Shown here piece after piece: positions 8,191 to 17,263 of a stretch of 64,000 nucleotides of DNA. Origin of the DNA: Sphingobacterium nematocida (GTDB taxonomy: Bacteria > Bacteroidota > Bacteroidia > Sphingobacteriales > Sphingobacteriaceae). Position 1 is the first letter of the stretch. Each line of letters opens with the position of its first letter. The stretch covers positions 50,361-114,360 of the forward strand of contig NZ_FUZF01000018.1 of NCBI RefSeq assembly GCF_900168125.1, read 5' to 3'. The notes under the pieces were generated by a model. The model was given only the letters and a program-made list of their open reading frames with translations, was not told where the DNA came from and searched no databases. Position numbers and translations under genes: made by a program.

Positions 8191-10492
8191 AATCGTTCCC
8201 ATTATTGCATTACTCGCATTTATCGCGCTCGTATTTTCATGCAATTCGACGAAATATATCGCCGAAGGTGAACACTTATATACAGGAGGAGAAGTCGTTT
8301 TAAAGATGGATAGCGTATCGAGTCCTGAGCGAAAGATTGCTTTTGAAGAACATCTCACGTCGCTACTCATGCCCAAACCAAACAAAAAAGCATTAGGAGT
8401 CCCTTGGAAGCTTTTGTTCTGGAATATGGGAGGCGGTTATGATACCTCCAAAAACTTAGTGCGTAACTGGCTAAAAAAACAAGGCGAAGCACCCGTTCTG
8501 CTAGGGACTGTAAATAGAGAATACAACGAAAACCTATTACGAAACCGAATGGAAAATCTGGGCTTTTTCAACGCTACAGTAAGCTCCGATACCGTTGTAA
8601 AAGGTAAGTATGCAAGCGTACTTTATACCGGTGTGCCTCGAAAGATTTATCGGATTAATTCGTTATCATACAGTATGGATTCTCTATCTCATATTGGTCG
8701 TGATATTTTTGAAGTAAAGGACAGATCTTTATTGACCGTAGGCTCCAATTATAACCTAGATGCAATTATCAGCGAACGCGAAAGAATTGATAATGAACTA
8801 AAAAATAAAGGGTATTATTATTTCAACCCCGATAATATTTTAGTAGAAGTCGATAGCACCATTGGTAGTCATAAGGTAGACATGTTTGTAACCATAAAGC
8901 CAGAGACCACCGCGCAAGCTAAGGAACCTCAACGTATTGGAAATATTTACGTTTACCCCAATTACACCTTGGGCTCTTCAGGCTACACAAGAAGGAATCC
9001 GCGTAATATGGAACTATATGACAATAACATCTATTTCATTGATCCGCAAAACACCTTCCGTAAAAAGGTATTAGCCAATCATATCTTCTTTGAGAAGGGT
9101 GAACTCTATAATCGTCACGATCATAATCAGACGATCAATCATTTGGTTAATCTCAATACCTTCAAATTCGTAAAAAACAATTTTGAGAACAATCCGGATT
9201 CGGTCAACACGCTGGATATTTACTATTATCTTACGCCTCTTCCAAAGAAATCATTACGCTTTGAGATTTTAGGGAAGACAGCCACAGTCTACAATGGTTC
9301 AGAGGCCAACGTAACTTGGACATTACGCAATGCTTTTAAGGGTGCTGAAACTGTCACACTTAACGTTTTCGGAGGCTACGAAACCCAAACGGGCGGAAAG
9401 GTCAACCTAAACTCTGCCTATTACAGATACGGAGCCGAAGTAGGAATTACATGGCCTCGTTTGTTATCACCCTACAAATGGGCCCCATCCAAACGTTACA
9501 TACCTAAAACGTATTTGAAACTGGGTTACGAGTTCTTAAATAGAAGAACGGCGTATGTGCTCAACTCGTCTACGCTGAACTACGGATACATGTGGAAAGA
9601 AAACGACCAAAAACAACATGATCTTACCTTAGCTGAGATTATTTATGTACAGCCTCGAAATATATCTGCCGAGTACCAGGCGCAGATGGATACGGTTCCC
9701 ACATTAAAGCGTATCGTTGACCCACAATTTTCTTTTGGTCCAAACTACAATTATACCTTTACGAATTCGATGGACCAAAACCTTAAACACACCTTTTACT
9801 TCAAAGGTGGGATAAATCTCTCGGGTAATGTATTAGGTTTAATTCAAGGTGCAAGTTATAAGAATGATGAAATACGCACCCTTTTTGGGACCGTATATAG
9901 CCAGTTCGTCCGTATTGAAGGCGATTTCAGACATTATATGAAATTAGGTAAAGACGCTCAATTAGCATCAAGACTTATGATAGGAACGAGTTATTCCTAC
10001 GGTAACTCCTATGCATTACCTTATTTAAAACAATATTATACAGGAGGCCCAAACGGCTTAAGAGCATTTAGAGCAAGAGCGGTTGGACCTGGCTCATCCG
10101 CGCCCGAAAATATTGGAGCAAACAACTTCTTTGCCGATCAAACGGGCGATTATAAGCTTGAATTAAATACCGAGTATCGCTCTAAGCTTGCCGGTTTTGT
10201 TCATTGGGCAGCATTCGTAGATGCTGGGAATGTGTGGTTACAAAGAGCTGATAGCAACAAACCCGGAGGAAAATTATCAAAAGAATTCTTATCCGAACTC
10301 GCAGTCGGTGGTGGTGCTGGATTACGTTTTGACTTCGATTTTCTGATTATTCGTACAGATTTCGCAATGCCATTCCGTGTACCGTATCTACCTAAGGGTG
10401 ATCGTTGGGTATTTAAAGATATTGATCTAAGAAGTTCCAAATGGCGAAAAGATAATTTGATTTTCAACTTAGCGATTGGGTATCCTTTCTAA
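8180..10492 (+). CDS. tamL: TamL: lipid-anchored BamA/TamA-family outer-membrane barrel
   Basis: I chose the ATG at 8180, which follows an AGGAAA-like ribosome site and overlaps the end of tamB. A start at 8156 would add eight charged residues before the signal. The product (770 residues) has a hydrophobic signal ending in a cysteine at residue 21 followed by NSTKYI, typical of the lipidated TamA variant of Bacteroidota. POTRA-like repeats follow (for example the LLRNRMENLGFFNATV segment), then a C-terminal Omp85 beta-barrel from about residue 370. The barrel contains the GGPNGLRAFRARAVGPG motif. With TamB it should form an envelope-spanning complex. The overlap implies coupled translation. 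Confidence 0.88.
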   Translation: MNNRIVPIIALLAFIALVFSCNSTKYIAEGEHLYTGGEVVLKMDSVSSPERKIAFEEHLTSLLMPKPNKKALGVPWKLLFWNMGGGYDTSKNLVRNWLKKQGEAPVLLGTVNREYNENLLRNRMENLGFFNATVSSDTVVKGKYASVLYTGVPRKIYRINSLSYSMDSLSHIGRDIFEVKDRSLLTVGSNYNLDAIISERERIDNELKNKGYYYFNPDNILVEVDSTIGSHKVDMFVTIKPETTAQAKEPQRIGNIYVYPNYTLGSSGYTRRNPRNMELYDNNIYFIDPQNTFRKKVLANHIFFEKGELYNRHDHNQTINHLVNLNTFKFVKNNFENNPDSVNTLDIYYYLTPLPKKSLRFEILGKTATVYNGSEANVTWTLRNAFKGAETVTLNVFGGYETQTGGKVNLNSAYYRYGAEVGITWPRLLSPYKWAPSKRYIPKTYLKLGYEFLNRRTAYVLNSSTLNYGYMWKENDQKQHDLTLAEIIYVQPRNISAEYQAQMDTVPTLKRIVDPQFSFGPNYNYTFTNSMDQNLKHTFYFKGGINLSGNVLGLIQGASYKNDEIRTLFGTVYSQFVRIEGDFRHYMKLGKDAQLASRLMIGTSYSYGNSYALPYLKQYYTGGPNGLRAFRARAVGPGSSAPENIGANNFFADQTGDYKLELNTEYRSKLAGFVHWAAFVDAGNVWLQRADSNKPGGKLSKEFLSELAVGGGAGLRFDFDFLIIRTDFAMPFRVPYLPKGDRWVFKDIDLRSSKWRKDNLIFNLAIGYPF

Positions 10493-11129
10493 ATTGTTAT
10501 CCTGCTATTGGCAGTTCAATTTATTTTTATCTGAAAGTGTTTGTTCTTTAAAGAACATCAAGAACGTTTTTCATGATGTTAGTGGGGTTGTCTAAATAGG
10601 TCGAAACTCTCGTCTTTGCGATAGGTAAGTGTTTTTAACAAACACAGCGGAGTTTTAATGATAGTAAACGTCACCTCGATTGTAATAGAGAGGTCTACAA
10701 ACTGTATGGGGTTAATATATAGCTTCTAGATCTCTCCACTTCGGTCGAGAAGACGACATAGTTTCCAAACCGAGCTTGCGAGCTCATCGTAATCTGTCAT
10801 TGGTAGAGCTTGTACCGACTTATCGATAAAGAATGACGACTACCGAAGGCAGATGCATAGCAAACCAATCTGTATTTAAGCAAAAGACTGCCACACCGTT
10901 TCCGATTCTTGGAATAGGCTGTTCCTCAGGTCCGCGATGACGATGATTGATTACTTTTTAGACGCCTCATTAAAGTTTTGTTCAAGAGCTTTTTAAAACG
11001 ATTAATATTAAGTATATTTAGTTATTGAAATCAAGCGAATGTTGATCTAGTTGTCAAAAGTCTTTTCAAACTACTTAATATAAACACGATTACGTCATTT
11101 ATTCTAAATGATCGATAAAAAACAAAAGT
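10493..11129 (+). other. 637-bp intergenic region with degenerate repeats, no gene seen
   Basis: No convincing reading frame is present. Just after tamL there is a 16-bp perfect palindrome TGTTCTTT/AAAGAACA (10542-10557) overlapping an AACATCA/TGATGTT stem (10554-10560, 10574-10580). Together these could act as a weak terminator. A GAGCT-TGCG-AGCTC hairpin is at 10772-10785. Pieces such as GAAGACG...TAGTTT and TTTTAGAC(A)GCCTC recur in the spacer on the other side of mdh, so both look like mosaics of interspersed repeats. The last 100 bp before mdh are AT-rich and should hold its promoter, but I saw no clear TAnnTTTG box. Confidence 0.45.
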
Positions 11130-12068
11130 ATGAAAATAACAGTCATAGGAGCAGGAGCCGTAGGAGCCACTACCGCAGATAATATAGCAAGAGGTAATTT
11201 TGTAGAAGAAGTTATATTACTAGATATTAAAGAAGGTGTCGCTGAAGGTAAGGCCCAAGACATGATGCAAACGGCAGCATTACTTGGCTTTGACACCAAA
11301 ATAAAAGGTGTTACCAATGATTATAGCCAGACTGCAGGTAGTACCGTAGCGGTGATCACCTCCGGTATCCCGCGTAAACCTGGCATGACTCGAGAAGAAT
11401 TGATAGGAACCAATGCCAACATCGTAAAGTCTGTTGTTGAAAATCTAGTAAAACACTCTCCAGAAGTTGTTATTATAGTCGTATCCAACCCAATGGATAC
11501 CATGACATACCTTGCACTAAAGACAAGTGGCCTACCGAAAAACAGAATCATTGGAATGGGAGGAGCACTTGATTCTGCTCGATTTAAATACCAATTAGCT
11601 TCTAAGCTAAATGCGTCTCCTTCAGATCTCAATGCTATTGTCATCGGCGGTCATGGAGACACGACCATGATACCATTAATTAGTAAAGCAACTTGGAATA
11701 GTATCCCTGTCAGTACATTCTTGTCTGATGAAGAGCAAGCTGATATCATAAAAAAGACAATGGTAGGTGGAGCCACCTTAACTGCGTTAATAGGCACTTC
11801 GGCTTGGTACGCTCCCGGAGCTGCAACTGCAGCGATGGTTAAGAGTATAGTCCTAAATGAAAACAAACTTTTTACTGCATCGGTATACTTAGAAGGTGAA
11901 ATGGATGAAGAAGATCTTAATATTGGTGTCCCGGTTATTATTAACAAAAAAGGTTGGGATAAAATCGTGCCTCTGACACTCAATGATGAGGAACAAAAAG
12001 CATTTAAAGCAAGTGCCGAAGCCGTAAGGAACATGAACGCTGTGCTTAAAGACAGTAATATAATCTAA
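11130..12068 (+). CDS. mdh: malate dehydrogenase
   Basis: This 312-residue NAD-dependent dehydrogenase interconverts malate and oxaloacetate in the citric acid cycle. Visible features are the Rossmann glycine motif GAGAVG at 7-12, the NAD-binding aspartate D32, substrate-binding arginines R82 and R88 in GIPRKPGMTREEL, the D148/R151 pair, and catalytic histidine H175 in GGHGDTT. The R82-K-P-G-M loop marks a malate rather than lactate dehydrogenase of the LDH-like MDH group. Length is normal. It stands alone, with repeat-rich spacers on both sides. Confidence 0.96.
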   Translation: MKITVIGAGAVGATTADNIARGNFVEEVILLDIKEGVAEGKAQDMMQTAALLGFDTKIKGVTNDYSQTAGSTVAVITSGIPRKPGMTREELIGTNANIVKSVVENLVKHSPEVVIIVVSNPMDTMTYLALKTSGLPKNRIIGMGGALDSARFKYQLASKLNASPSDLNAIVIGGHGDTTMIPLISKATWNSIPVSTFLSDEEQADIIKKTMVGGATLTALIGTSAWYAPGAATAAMVKSIVLNENKLFTASVYLEGEMDEEDLNIGVPVIINKKGWDKIVPLTLNDEEQKAFKASAEAVRNMNAVLKDSNII

Positions 12069-12278
12069 TTTACCAGACTATAAAACCATAGGAGCGATCT
12101 CACAATGTATACTTTAGCGTAGCAAAATGGAGATTCCGCCAGTTGGCGGAATCTCGGAACGGTAATCTATGATGAGCCCCTCGGGGGGTCTCGACTACAC
12201 TACGTTTTGTTCGATTACTTGTCCCGATTTCGGGAAGACGTGGTAGTTTGAATTTTAGACAGCCTCTAAGAAACATAT
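12069..12278 (+). repeat. intergenic mosaic of short-loop palindromes
   Basis: Within about 110 bp there are three perfect inverted repeats, each with a 2-nt loop. One has a 12-bp stem (12130-12141 with 12144-12155, core CCGCCA-GT-TGGCGG). The second is CCCC-TC-GGGG (12177-12186). The third is TCCCGA-TT-TCGGGA (12222-12235). The first shares its CCGCCAGYTGGCGG core with the palindrome at 38131-38150. The block could terminate mdh, but there is no T-run after the stems, so it reads more like a clustered repeat element. Confidence 0.5.
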
Positions 12279-12728
12279 ATGCACACCATCCCATTACACA
12301 TCCTTGCATTGGAACAGCAAGGCTATCACATATTAGTAGAGGTCAAACTTTTTGACACCATTCATAAAATGGTAGTTGACACGGGCGCGAGCAAAACAGT
12401 CTTTGACAAAAGTATGTTGTTTCAAGCAGGAATGACAGAGACTGCACTCATCACATCCAATATACTTTCGACAGGTTTAGGTACCAATGCGATGGAAAGT
12501 CACACTTTCCATCTAGAGAACTTCAGCATTGCCGACTGGTTGTGTAGCCCCATCGAAGTTGCTGTATTAGACTTATCAACGATTAATTATGCTTATACCC
12601 AAATGGGGATATCTCCTATTATTGGGGTACTAGGAGGAGACATTTTACTACAGTATGGAGGAATAATCAATTACAAAAAAAGAACCCTTACTTTAAACAA
12701 ACACAGACGAAAACAAGCCTACAAATAG
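12279..12728 (+). CDS. retropepsin-like aspartic protease family protein
   Basis: This small 149-residue protein carries a single aspartic-protease signature, VVDTGASKTVFD, with the catalytic triplet D34-T35-G36. It also has a later GVLGGDIL stretch, the usual second psi-loop motif. One DTG per chain implies that an active enzyme would be a homodimer, as in retroviral proteases. There is no signal peptide or membrane segment, so it is probably cytoplasmic. Such proteins are widespread in Bacteroidota but their substrates are mostly unknown. It is not part of an obvious operon. Confidence 0.75.
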   Translation: MHTIPLHILALEQQGYHILVEVKLFDTIHKMVVDTGASKTVFDKSMLFQAGMTETALITSNILSTGLGTNAMESHTFHLENFSIADWLCSPIEVAVLDLSTINYAYTQMGISPIIGVLGGDILLQYGGIINYKKRTLTLNKHRRKQAYK

Positions 12729-12880
12729 TCAATCTATATTTCCTATATAAAAGAATCTAAATGGATTAGGAGAGCTACAAAATTCGCTTTTATATTACGA
12801 CACAATTATACGGCGTGTAAAGGCAGATTTATATAGTAATATCCTCGAAAAGATTTGAAAATAACATGGGGAGGGGTAAC

Positions 12881-13297
12881 CTAGCGAATGGAGATTCGTT
12901 TTACTACAGTTTCCGTACCAGATCCGACACGTACAAAATAAAACCCAGGAGACACCTTACCTTCGGTTTCAAAAGAAAGGTTTTGATTACCTGCATCCAG
13001 TGTAGAGTTTGACAGATTCAAGACCTCATTACCCAAAGCATCCATTAACTTTATAGCAACATTACTTTGCTTAGTCAATTTGAATGAAACACTTATCTGT
13101 TCTGCAACCGGATTGTACATCACTTTTACATTGGTCACTACCTTCTCTGCGGCGTCATCTTTACCGGCCGAGACAGATGCGCCGACCAGTTCATACCCAA
13201 CGCTACCGCCAATATTAGCATGGGCAGTATGTACACACGCTAGCAAGACAAAGCTAGTGTACATTATTTTCGCGTATTTAAGGATATTTACTTTCAT
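12881..13297 (-). CDS. small secreted protein with a T9SS type A sorting domain
   Basis: I chose the ATG at 13297 because it places the lysine-containing signal peptide (MKVNILKYAK..., cleavage after about residue 27, HAN) at the start. The 138-residue product is a signal peptide, a linker of about 30 residues, and then a C-terminal type IX sorting domain of about 80 residues. That domain has the usual motifs: MYNPV at its start, a central D-A-L-G-N-E-V turn, PGFYFVRV, and a final VVKRISIR. There is almost no room for a passenger domain. It should cross the outer membrane by the T9SS and be surface attached or released. Confidence 0.75.
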   Translation of the reverse strand: MKVNILKYAKIMYTSFVLLACVHTAHANIGGSVGYELVGASVSAGKDDAAEKVVTNVKVMYNPVAEQISVSFKLTKQSNVAIKLMDALGNEVLNLSNSTLDAGNQNLSFETEGKVSPGFYFVRVGSGTETVVKRISIR

Positions 13298-13369
13298 TAT
13301 TAATTTAGACAACACACAATTGGAAATGGTTTAATCAAATCTAATCAATACCAATCAAACTTCCTAATA

Positions 13370-13377
13370 CAAAGTTA
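13370..13377 (-). promoter_or_regulatory. -7 promoter element for the T9SS-sorted protein
   Basis: The minus strand reads TAACTTTG, an exact match to the Bacteroidota -7 consensus TAnnTTTG, about 70 bp upstream of the start at 13297. No good -33 TTTG was seen at the expected spacing. Confidence 0.4.
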
Positions 13378-13507
13378 GTTTTTTAAAAAGCTAAGTGTGC
13401 ATGATATTATATATATTTTCTGCTTTTAACAATTTTTAACAAGAAAATTCGTTACGTCAAGATTTTGCTCTATATTGGCACCATATTTAATAGTAACACG
13501 GTAAATA

Positions 13508-15457
13508 ATGACTATGGGCTCAGACCATAAACACACATTGAATCGCCTCAGTATGGGCGGCTTACTCATCTCCTTAGGAATCATATTTGGAGATATTGGA
13601 ACTTCTCCACTTTATGTTTTCAAAGCAATTTTTAACCAAGGCACCATCGACAAAGACCTCGTTTTAGGGAGCATTTCATGTGTGTTTTGGACGTTGACGT
13701 TGCAAACGACCATCAAGTACGTCCTGATTACCCTAAATGCCGACAATAAAGGAGAAGGGGGCATACTTTCCCTTTATTCCCTGGTACGTAGAAAAGCCAA
13801 ATGGCTGATTATACCGGCTATCATCGGTGCCTCTACCCTGCTCGCAGATGGTATGATTACTCCCGCCATTACGATTTCCTCAGCTATCGAGGGATTGGCT
13901 ATACATAATCCATCCTTTCCTACGGTACCTGTTGTCGTAATTATTATCTCCTTATTATTTCTCATCCAACGTTTTGGCACCTCTATCGTAGGCCGAGTTT
14001 TTGGTCCTTTAATGCTCGTGTGGTTTACAACCATCGGATTGTTAGGATTCTCTTACATACATTATGCACCAGAAGTAATCAAGGCTATAAATCCTTATTA
14101 CGCTATCGAAACCATAATCAACTACCCCAATGCTTTATTTATTATAGGTGCTATTTTCCTTTGTACTACGGGTGCAGAAGCACTTTACTCCGATATGGGA
14201 CATTGCGGAAAATCCAATATACGCATTAGTTGGATTTATGTTAAGCTGACCCTTATCTTAAATTATTTTGGTCAGGGAGCTTGGTTAATTATGCATGAGG
14301 GAACCCCTATCGGCGAGCACAACCCTTTCTACGCAATTATGCCTGATTGGTTCCTAATTTATGGAATTACGATAGCAACTATAGCCGCAATCATTGCTAG
14401 CCAGGCCATGATTTCAGGCTCTTTCACATTGATATCAGAAGCCGTAAGGCTCAACATCTGGCCTAAGGTCGCTATTCGATACCCTAGCGACCAGAAAGGA
14501 CAACTCTATGTACCTTCCATCAACCTCATTTTGTTTATAGGCTGTATGCTGGTTATTGCTGTCTTTCAAAAATCAAGTAATATGGAAGCCGCTTACGGGT
14601 TATCTATAAATCTGACATTTTTGTCGACGACCATACTAATGATCTTTTTCATGCTCCGAAAACGCGTAAACAAAGTATGGATTGTACTCTTCGCAATTGT
14701 TTATTTCACGGTTGAATTAGCCTTTTTAACAGGTAATGGAGTTAAAATAACGCATGGTGGATGGTTAACATTAATACTTGCCTTTACCATATTCACCGTT
14801 ATGTTCTCTTGGTACAGAGCGCGCAAAATAAAGAATATGCATGTGCGTTTTGATGATATTAAAACCTACTACCCGATCATCTCTGAGTTGAGTGAAGACA
14901 CATCGGTACCGACTTTTGCTTCTCAACTGGTTTATTTGACCAGTGCCAACAACGTAGAAGAGATAGAGACAAAAATTATTTATTCCATTATCAATAAAAA
15001 ACCAAAACGCGCCGATGTCTATTGGTTAGTCCATGTGGATGTTCTGGATACCCCTCACGGTAGAGATTATAAAGTCAATCAATTGATTCCAGGAAAGCTT
15101 ATCCGTATTGATTTTAAACTTGGATTCAGAGAAGAACAAAAGATCAGTTTACTTTTCCGCAAAGTTGTCGAGGATATGGTAAATAAAGGAGAAATAGATA
15201 TCACCAGTCAATATAAAACATTAAAGAAACATAAAATTGCAGGTGATTTCAATTTTGTTGTTTTAGAAAAAGTCTTCACTAAAACATCCGACTTAAGCTG
15301 GGGTGACCGTATCATTATGGAAATCTACAAAATACTTAAACATTTCAGTTTAAGTGAAGAAAAAGGCTTTGGGCTTGACAGTAGTTTTGTGACGTTAGAA
15401 CGCGTCCCTCTAAACATTCCCAACACCGAAAACATTAAGTTAAGAAGGTTAAAATAA
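13508..15457 (+). CDS. kup: KUP-family potassium uptake protein
   Basis: The 649-residue protein has about 12 membrane segments in the first two-thirds and a soluble C-terminal part of about 190 residues. The family signature GDIGTSPLYVFK is near the N terminus, and DNKGEGGI and the GTEALYSDMGH-like loop (here GAEALYSDMGH) are present. Kup proteins import K+ by proton symport across the inner membrane. An ATG two codons downstream (13514) is an alternative start. It converges on an APC permease gene and shares a terminator with it. Confidence 0.95.
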   Translation: MTMGSDHKHTLNRLSMGGLLISLGIIFGDIGTSPLYVFKAIFNQGTIDKDLVLGSISCVFWTLTLQTTIKYVLITLNADNKGEGGILSLYSLVRRKAKWLIIPAIIGASTLLADGMITPAITISSAIEGLAIHNPSFPTVPVVVIIISLLFLIQRFGTSIVGRVFGPLMLVWFTTIGLLGFSYIHYAPEVIKAINPYYAIETIINYPNALFIIGAIFLCTTGAEALYSDMGHCGKSNIRISWIYVKLTLILNYFGQGAWLIMHEGTPIGEHNPFYAIMPDWFLIYGITIATIAAIIASQAMISGSFTLISEAVRLNIWPKVAIRYPSDQKGQLYVPSINLILFIGCMLVIAVFQKSSNMEAAYGLSINLTFLSTTILMIFFMLRKRVNKVWIVLFAIVYFTVELAFLTGNGVKITHGGWLTLILAFTIFTVMFSWYRARKIKNMHVRFDDIKTYYPIISELSEDTSVPTFASQLVYLTSANNVEEIETKIIYSIINKKPKRADVYWLVHVDVLDTPHGRDYKVNQLIPGKLIRIDFKLGFREEQKISLLFRKVVEDMVNKGEIDITSQYKTLKKHKIAGDFNFVVLEKVFTKTSDLSWGDRIIMEIYKILKHFSLSEEKGFGLDSSFVTLERVPLNIPNTENIKLRRLK

Positions 15458-15466
15458 TACAGAAGA

Positions 15467-15513
15467 AAAGTTAGAAAGTCGGCGTGCTAAACGCACGCCG
15501 ACTTTCTAACTTT
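15467..15513. terminator. bidirectional terminator between kup and the APC permease
   Basis: A perfect 21-bp inverted repeat (15467-15487 and 15493-15513) has a 5-nt loop TAAAC and a GC-rich inner stem. A-rich sequence on the left and T-rich sequence on the right allow use in both directions. The permease stop codon (15506-15508) lies inside the right arm. Confidence 0.9.
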
Positions 15514-17203
15514 CTTTAACCGCATCTTTATTCAGCTTCGAGTGCTTATACCCATAAATAAAATAGATAAGCAACCCTATCGCTAGCCAAATTATAAATA
15601 TAATCCAGTTGCTAGCTCCCAATTCGCTCATTAGATACAAATTAACGAGTATCCCTATAACCGGAAGCAACGAAAAATTATGTTTAAAACTGAAGAAACT
15701 TAACACCAACCAGGTTCCCCAAAAAACAACTACAAGCGACTTGTGTATAATAACGTCCTTAGTCCCCAGTGTCTGCCACTCTTTAAGGCTATCCTGTCCA
15801 TAAACATACATCAAGATAACTCCTGCGATAAAGCCCAATCCTACAATATACTTACCATTGACATACGGCACTCTGAATTTAGCCTTCTCAGAAAGTCCCG
15901 ATTTATCCATATAAAGCACACCACCACATACTAGGATAAATGCAAAAAAAGTACCGACAGAAGTAAGGTCAACAAAGAAGTCCATTTTGAAAAACAACGC
16001 CGGAACAGCAACTACAAAACCTGTGACTATGGTTGCAAAAGAAGGCGTCTTATATTTCGGATGAATAGTTGCAAATTTCTTCCAGAGCAAACCGTCTCTA
16101 CTCATAGTCATCCATATACGAGGCTGAGCTAATTGAAACACAAGTAGTGCACTCGTAATCGCTATAACAGAGGTTACTGAGATAATACCAGCCATATGAT
16201 CAAATCCTACATACTGAAACACATAAGCCAACGGATCTTTCACATTTAGATCCGTATAGTTGACCATCCCCGTCAAAACCAATGTAATCAACACATACAA
16301 CACCGCACATATTATCAGACAGTATATCATTGCTTTTGGAAGATCTCGCTGTGGATTTTTACACTCTTCAGCAGTAGTCGATATAGAATCAAAACCAATA
16401 AACGCAAAAAACACCGCAGCAATACCACTCAACACACCTCCCATTCCATTAGGCGCAAAAGGTGTCCAATTCTCCGGCTTTATAAAAAAGGCACCGCCCA
16501 AAATAACAGCTATTATGATTCCGATCTTAATCACAACCATGATGTTACTAGCACGTTGAGATTCCTTAATTCCAATATATACCAAGCAAGTAACTAAGAC
16601 TGTAATCAATCCAGCTGGTAAATCAAAGATAATAGGTAAATCTCCAATTTTTGGCGCCGTATTGTACGCCTCAAGAGCTATTTTATCAATCCCGGTCAAT
16701 TTATCTGCTCCTACTTCAAGCATCTTGGCATGCGCTTCGATTGCATATGCGGGAGCCATAGTTAACCACTTAGGGATATAAAGTCCAAATCCCTCACACA
16801 TCGAAACAAAATATTGCGACCAAGAAATGGCTACCACCATATTAGAAACAGCATATTCCAATACCAATGCCCATCCTATTATCCAAGCAAACAACTCACC
16901 GAAAGCAACGTAGGCATACGTATAAGCCGATCCCGATACCGGAACTGTACTCGCAAATTGAGCGTAAGACAGAGCCGTAAACACACATGCAAAAGCAACA
17001 AATACAAATAGAAGTGACACGGCTGGACCACCATTGTAAGCAGCCAATCCAATGGTGCTAAATATACCAGCACCTACTATTGCCGCGATTCCCAAAGAGA
17101 CCAAGTCTCGCACACCTAATACCTTTGCCAGTCCAGAACCATGGTTCTGAGCATCACTTAGTATTTGGTCAACACTTTTCTTTCTGAAAAGTTGATTCTT
17201 CAT
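15506..17203 (-). CDS. APC-superfamily amino acid permease
   Basis: This 565-residue inner-membrane transporter has about 13-14 predicted membrane segments. The first segment holds the APC helix-break motif GAGIFSTIG, and the sequence AFIGFDSISTTAEECKNPQRDLPKA is typical of the cationic amino acid transporter/YfnA group. The C-terminal extension with extra helices also fits that group. The substrate cannot be set from sequence. A TATCTTTG element at 17240-17247 gives it its own promoter downstream of the AcpH-like gene. Confidence 0.88.
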   Translation of the reverse strand: MKNQLFRKKSVDQILSDAQNHGSGLAKVLGVRDLVSLGIAAIVGAGIFSTIGLAAYNGGPAVSLLFVFVAFACVFTALSYAQFASTVPVSGSAYTYAYVAFGELFAWIIGWALVLEYAVSNMVVAISWSQYFVSMCEGFGLYIPKWLTMAPAYAIEAHAKMLEVGADKLTGIDKIALEAYNTAPKIGDLPIIFDLPAGLITVLVTCLVYIGIKESQRASNIMVVIKIGIIIAVILGGAFFIKPENWTPFAPNGMGGVLSGIAAVFFAFIGFDSISTTAEECKNPQRDLPKAMIYCLIICAVLYVLITLVLTGMVNYTDLNVKDPLAYVFQYVGFDHMAGIISVTSVIAITSALLVFQLAQPRIWMTMSRDGLLWKKFATIHPKYKTPSFATIVTGFVVAVPALFFKMDFFVDLTSVGTFFAFILVCGGVLYMDKSGLSEKAKFRVPYVNGKYIVGLGFIAGVILMYVYGQDSLKEWQTLGTKDVIIHKSLVVVFWGTWLVLSFFSFKHNFSLLPVIGILVNLYLMSELGASNWIIFIIWLAIGLLIYFIYGYKHSKLNKDAVKES

Positions 17204-17239
17204 ATTTGTAAAGTTAGAATGTTAAGAAGTTATAAAGCT

Positions 17240-17247
17240 CAAAGATA
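17240..17247 (-). promoter_or_regulatory. -7 promoter element for the APC permease
   Basis: The minus strand reads TATCTTTG (TAnnTTTG consensus) about 37 bp upstream of the permease ATG, in the 60-bp gap after the AcpH-like gene. No clear -33 partner was found. Confidence 0.45.
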
Positions 17248-17263
17248 GAAGTTAAAAAGTCCA

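Noticed and set aside
13080..13334. Plus-strand frame of 84 codons over the T9SS-sorted protein
   Set aside because: It is antisense to a gene with clear signal peptide and sorting-domain motifs and has no recognisable feature of its own.
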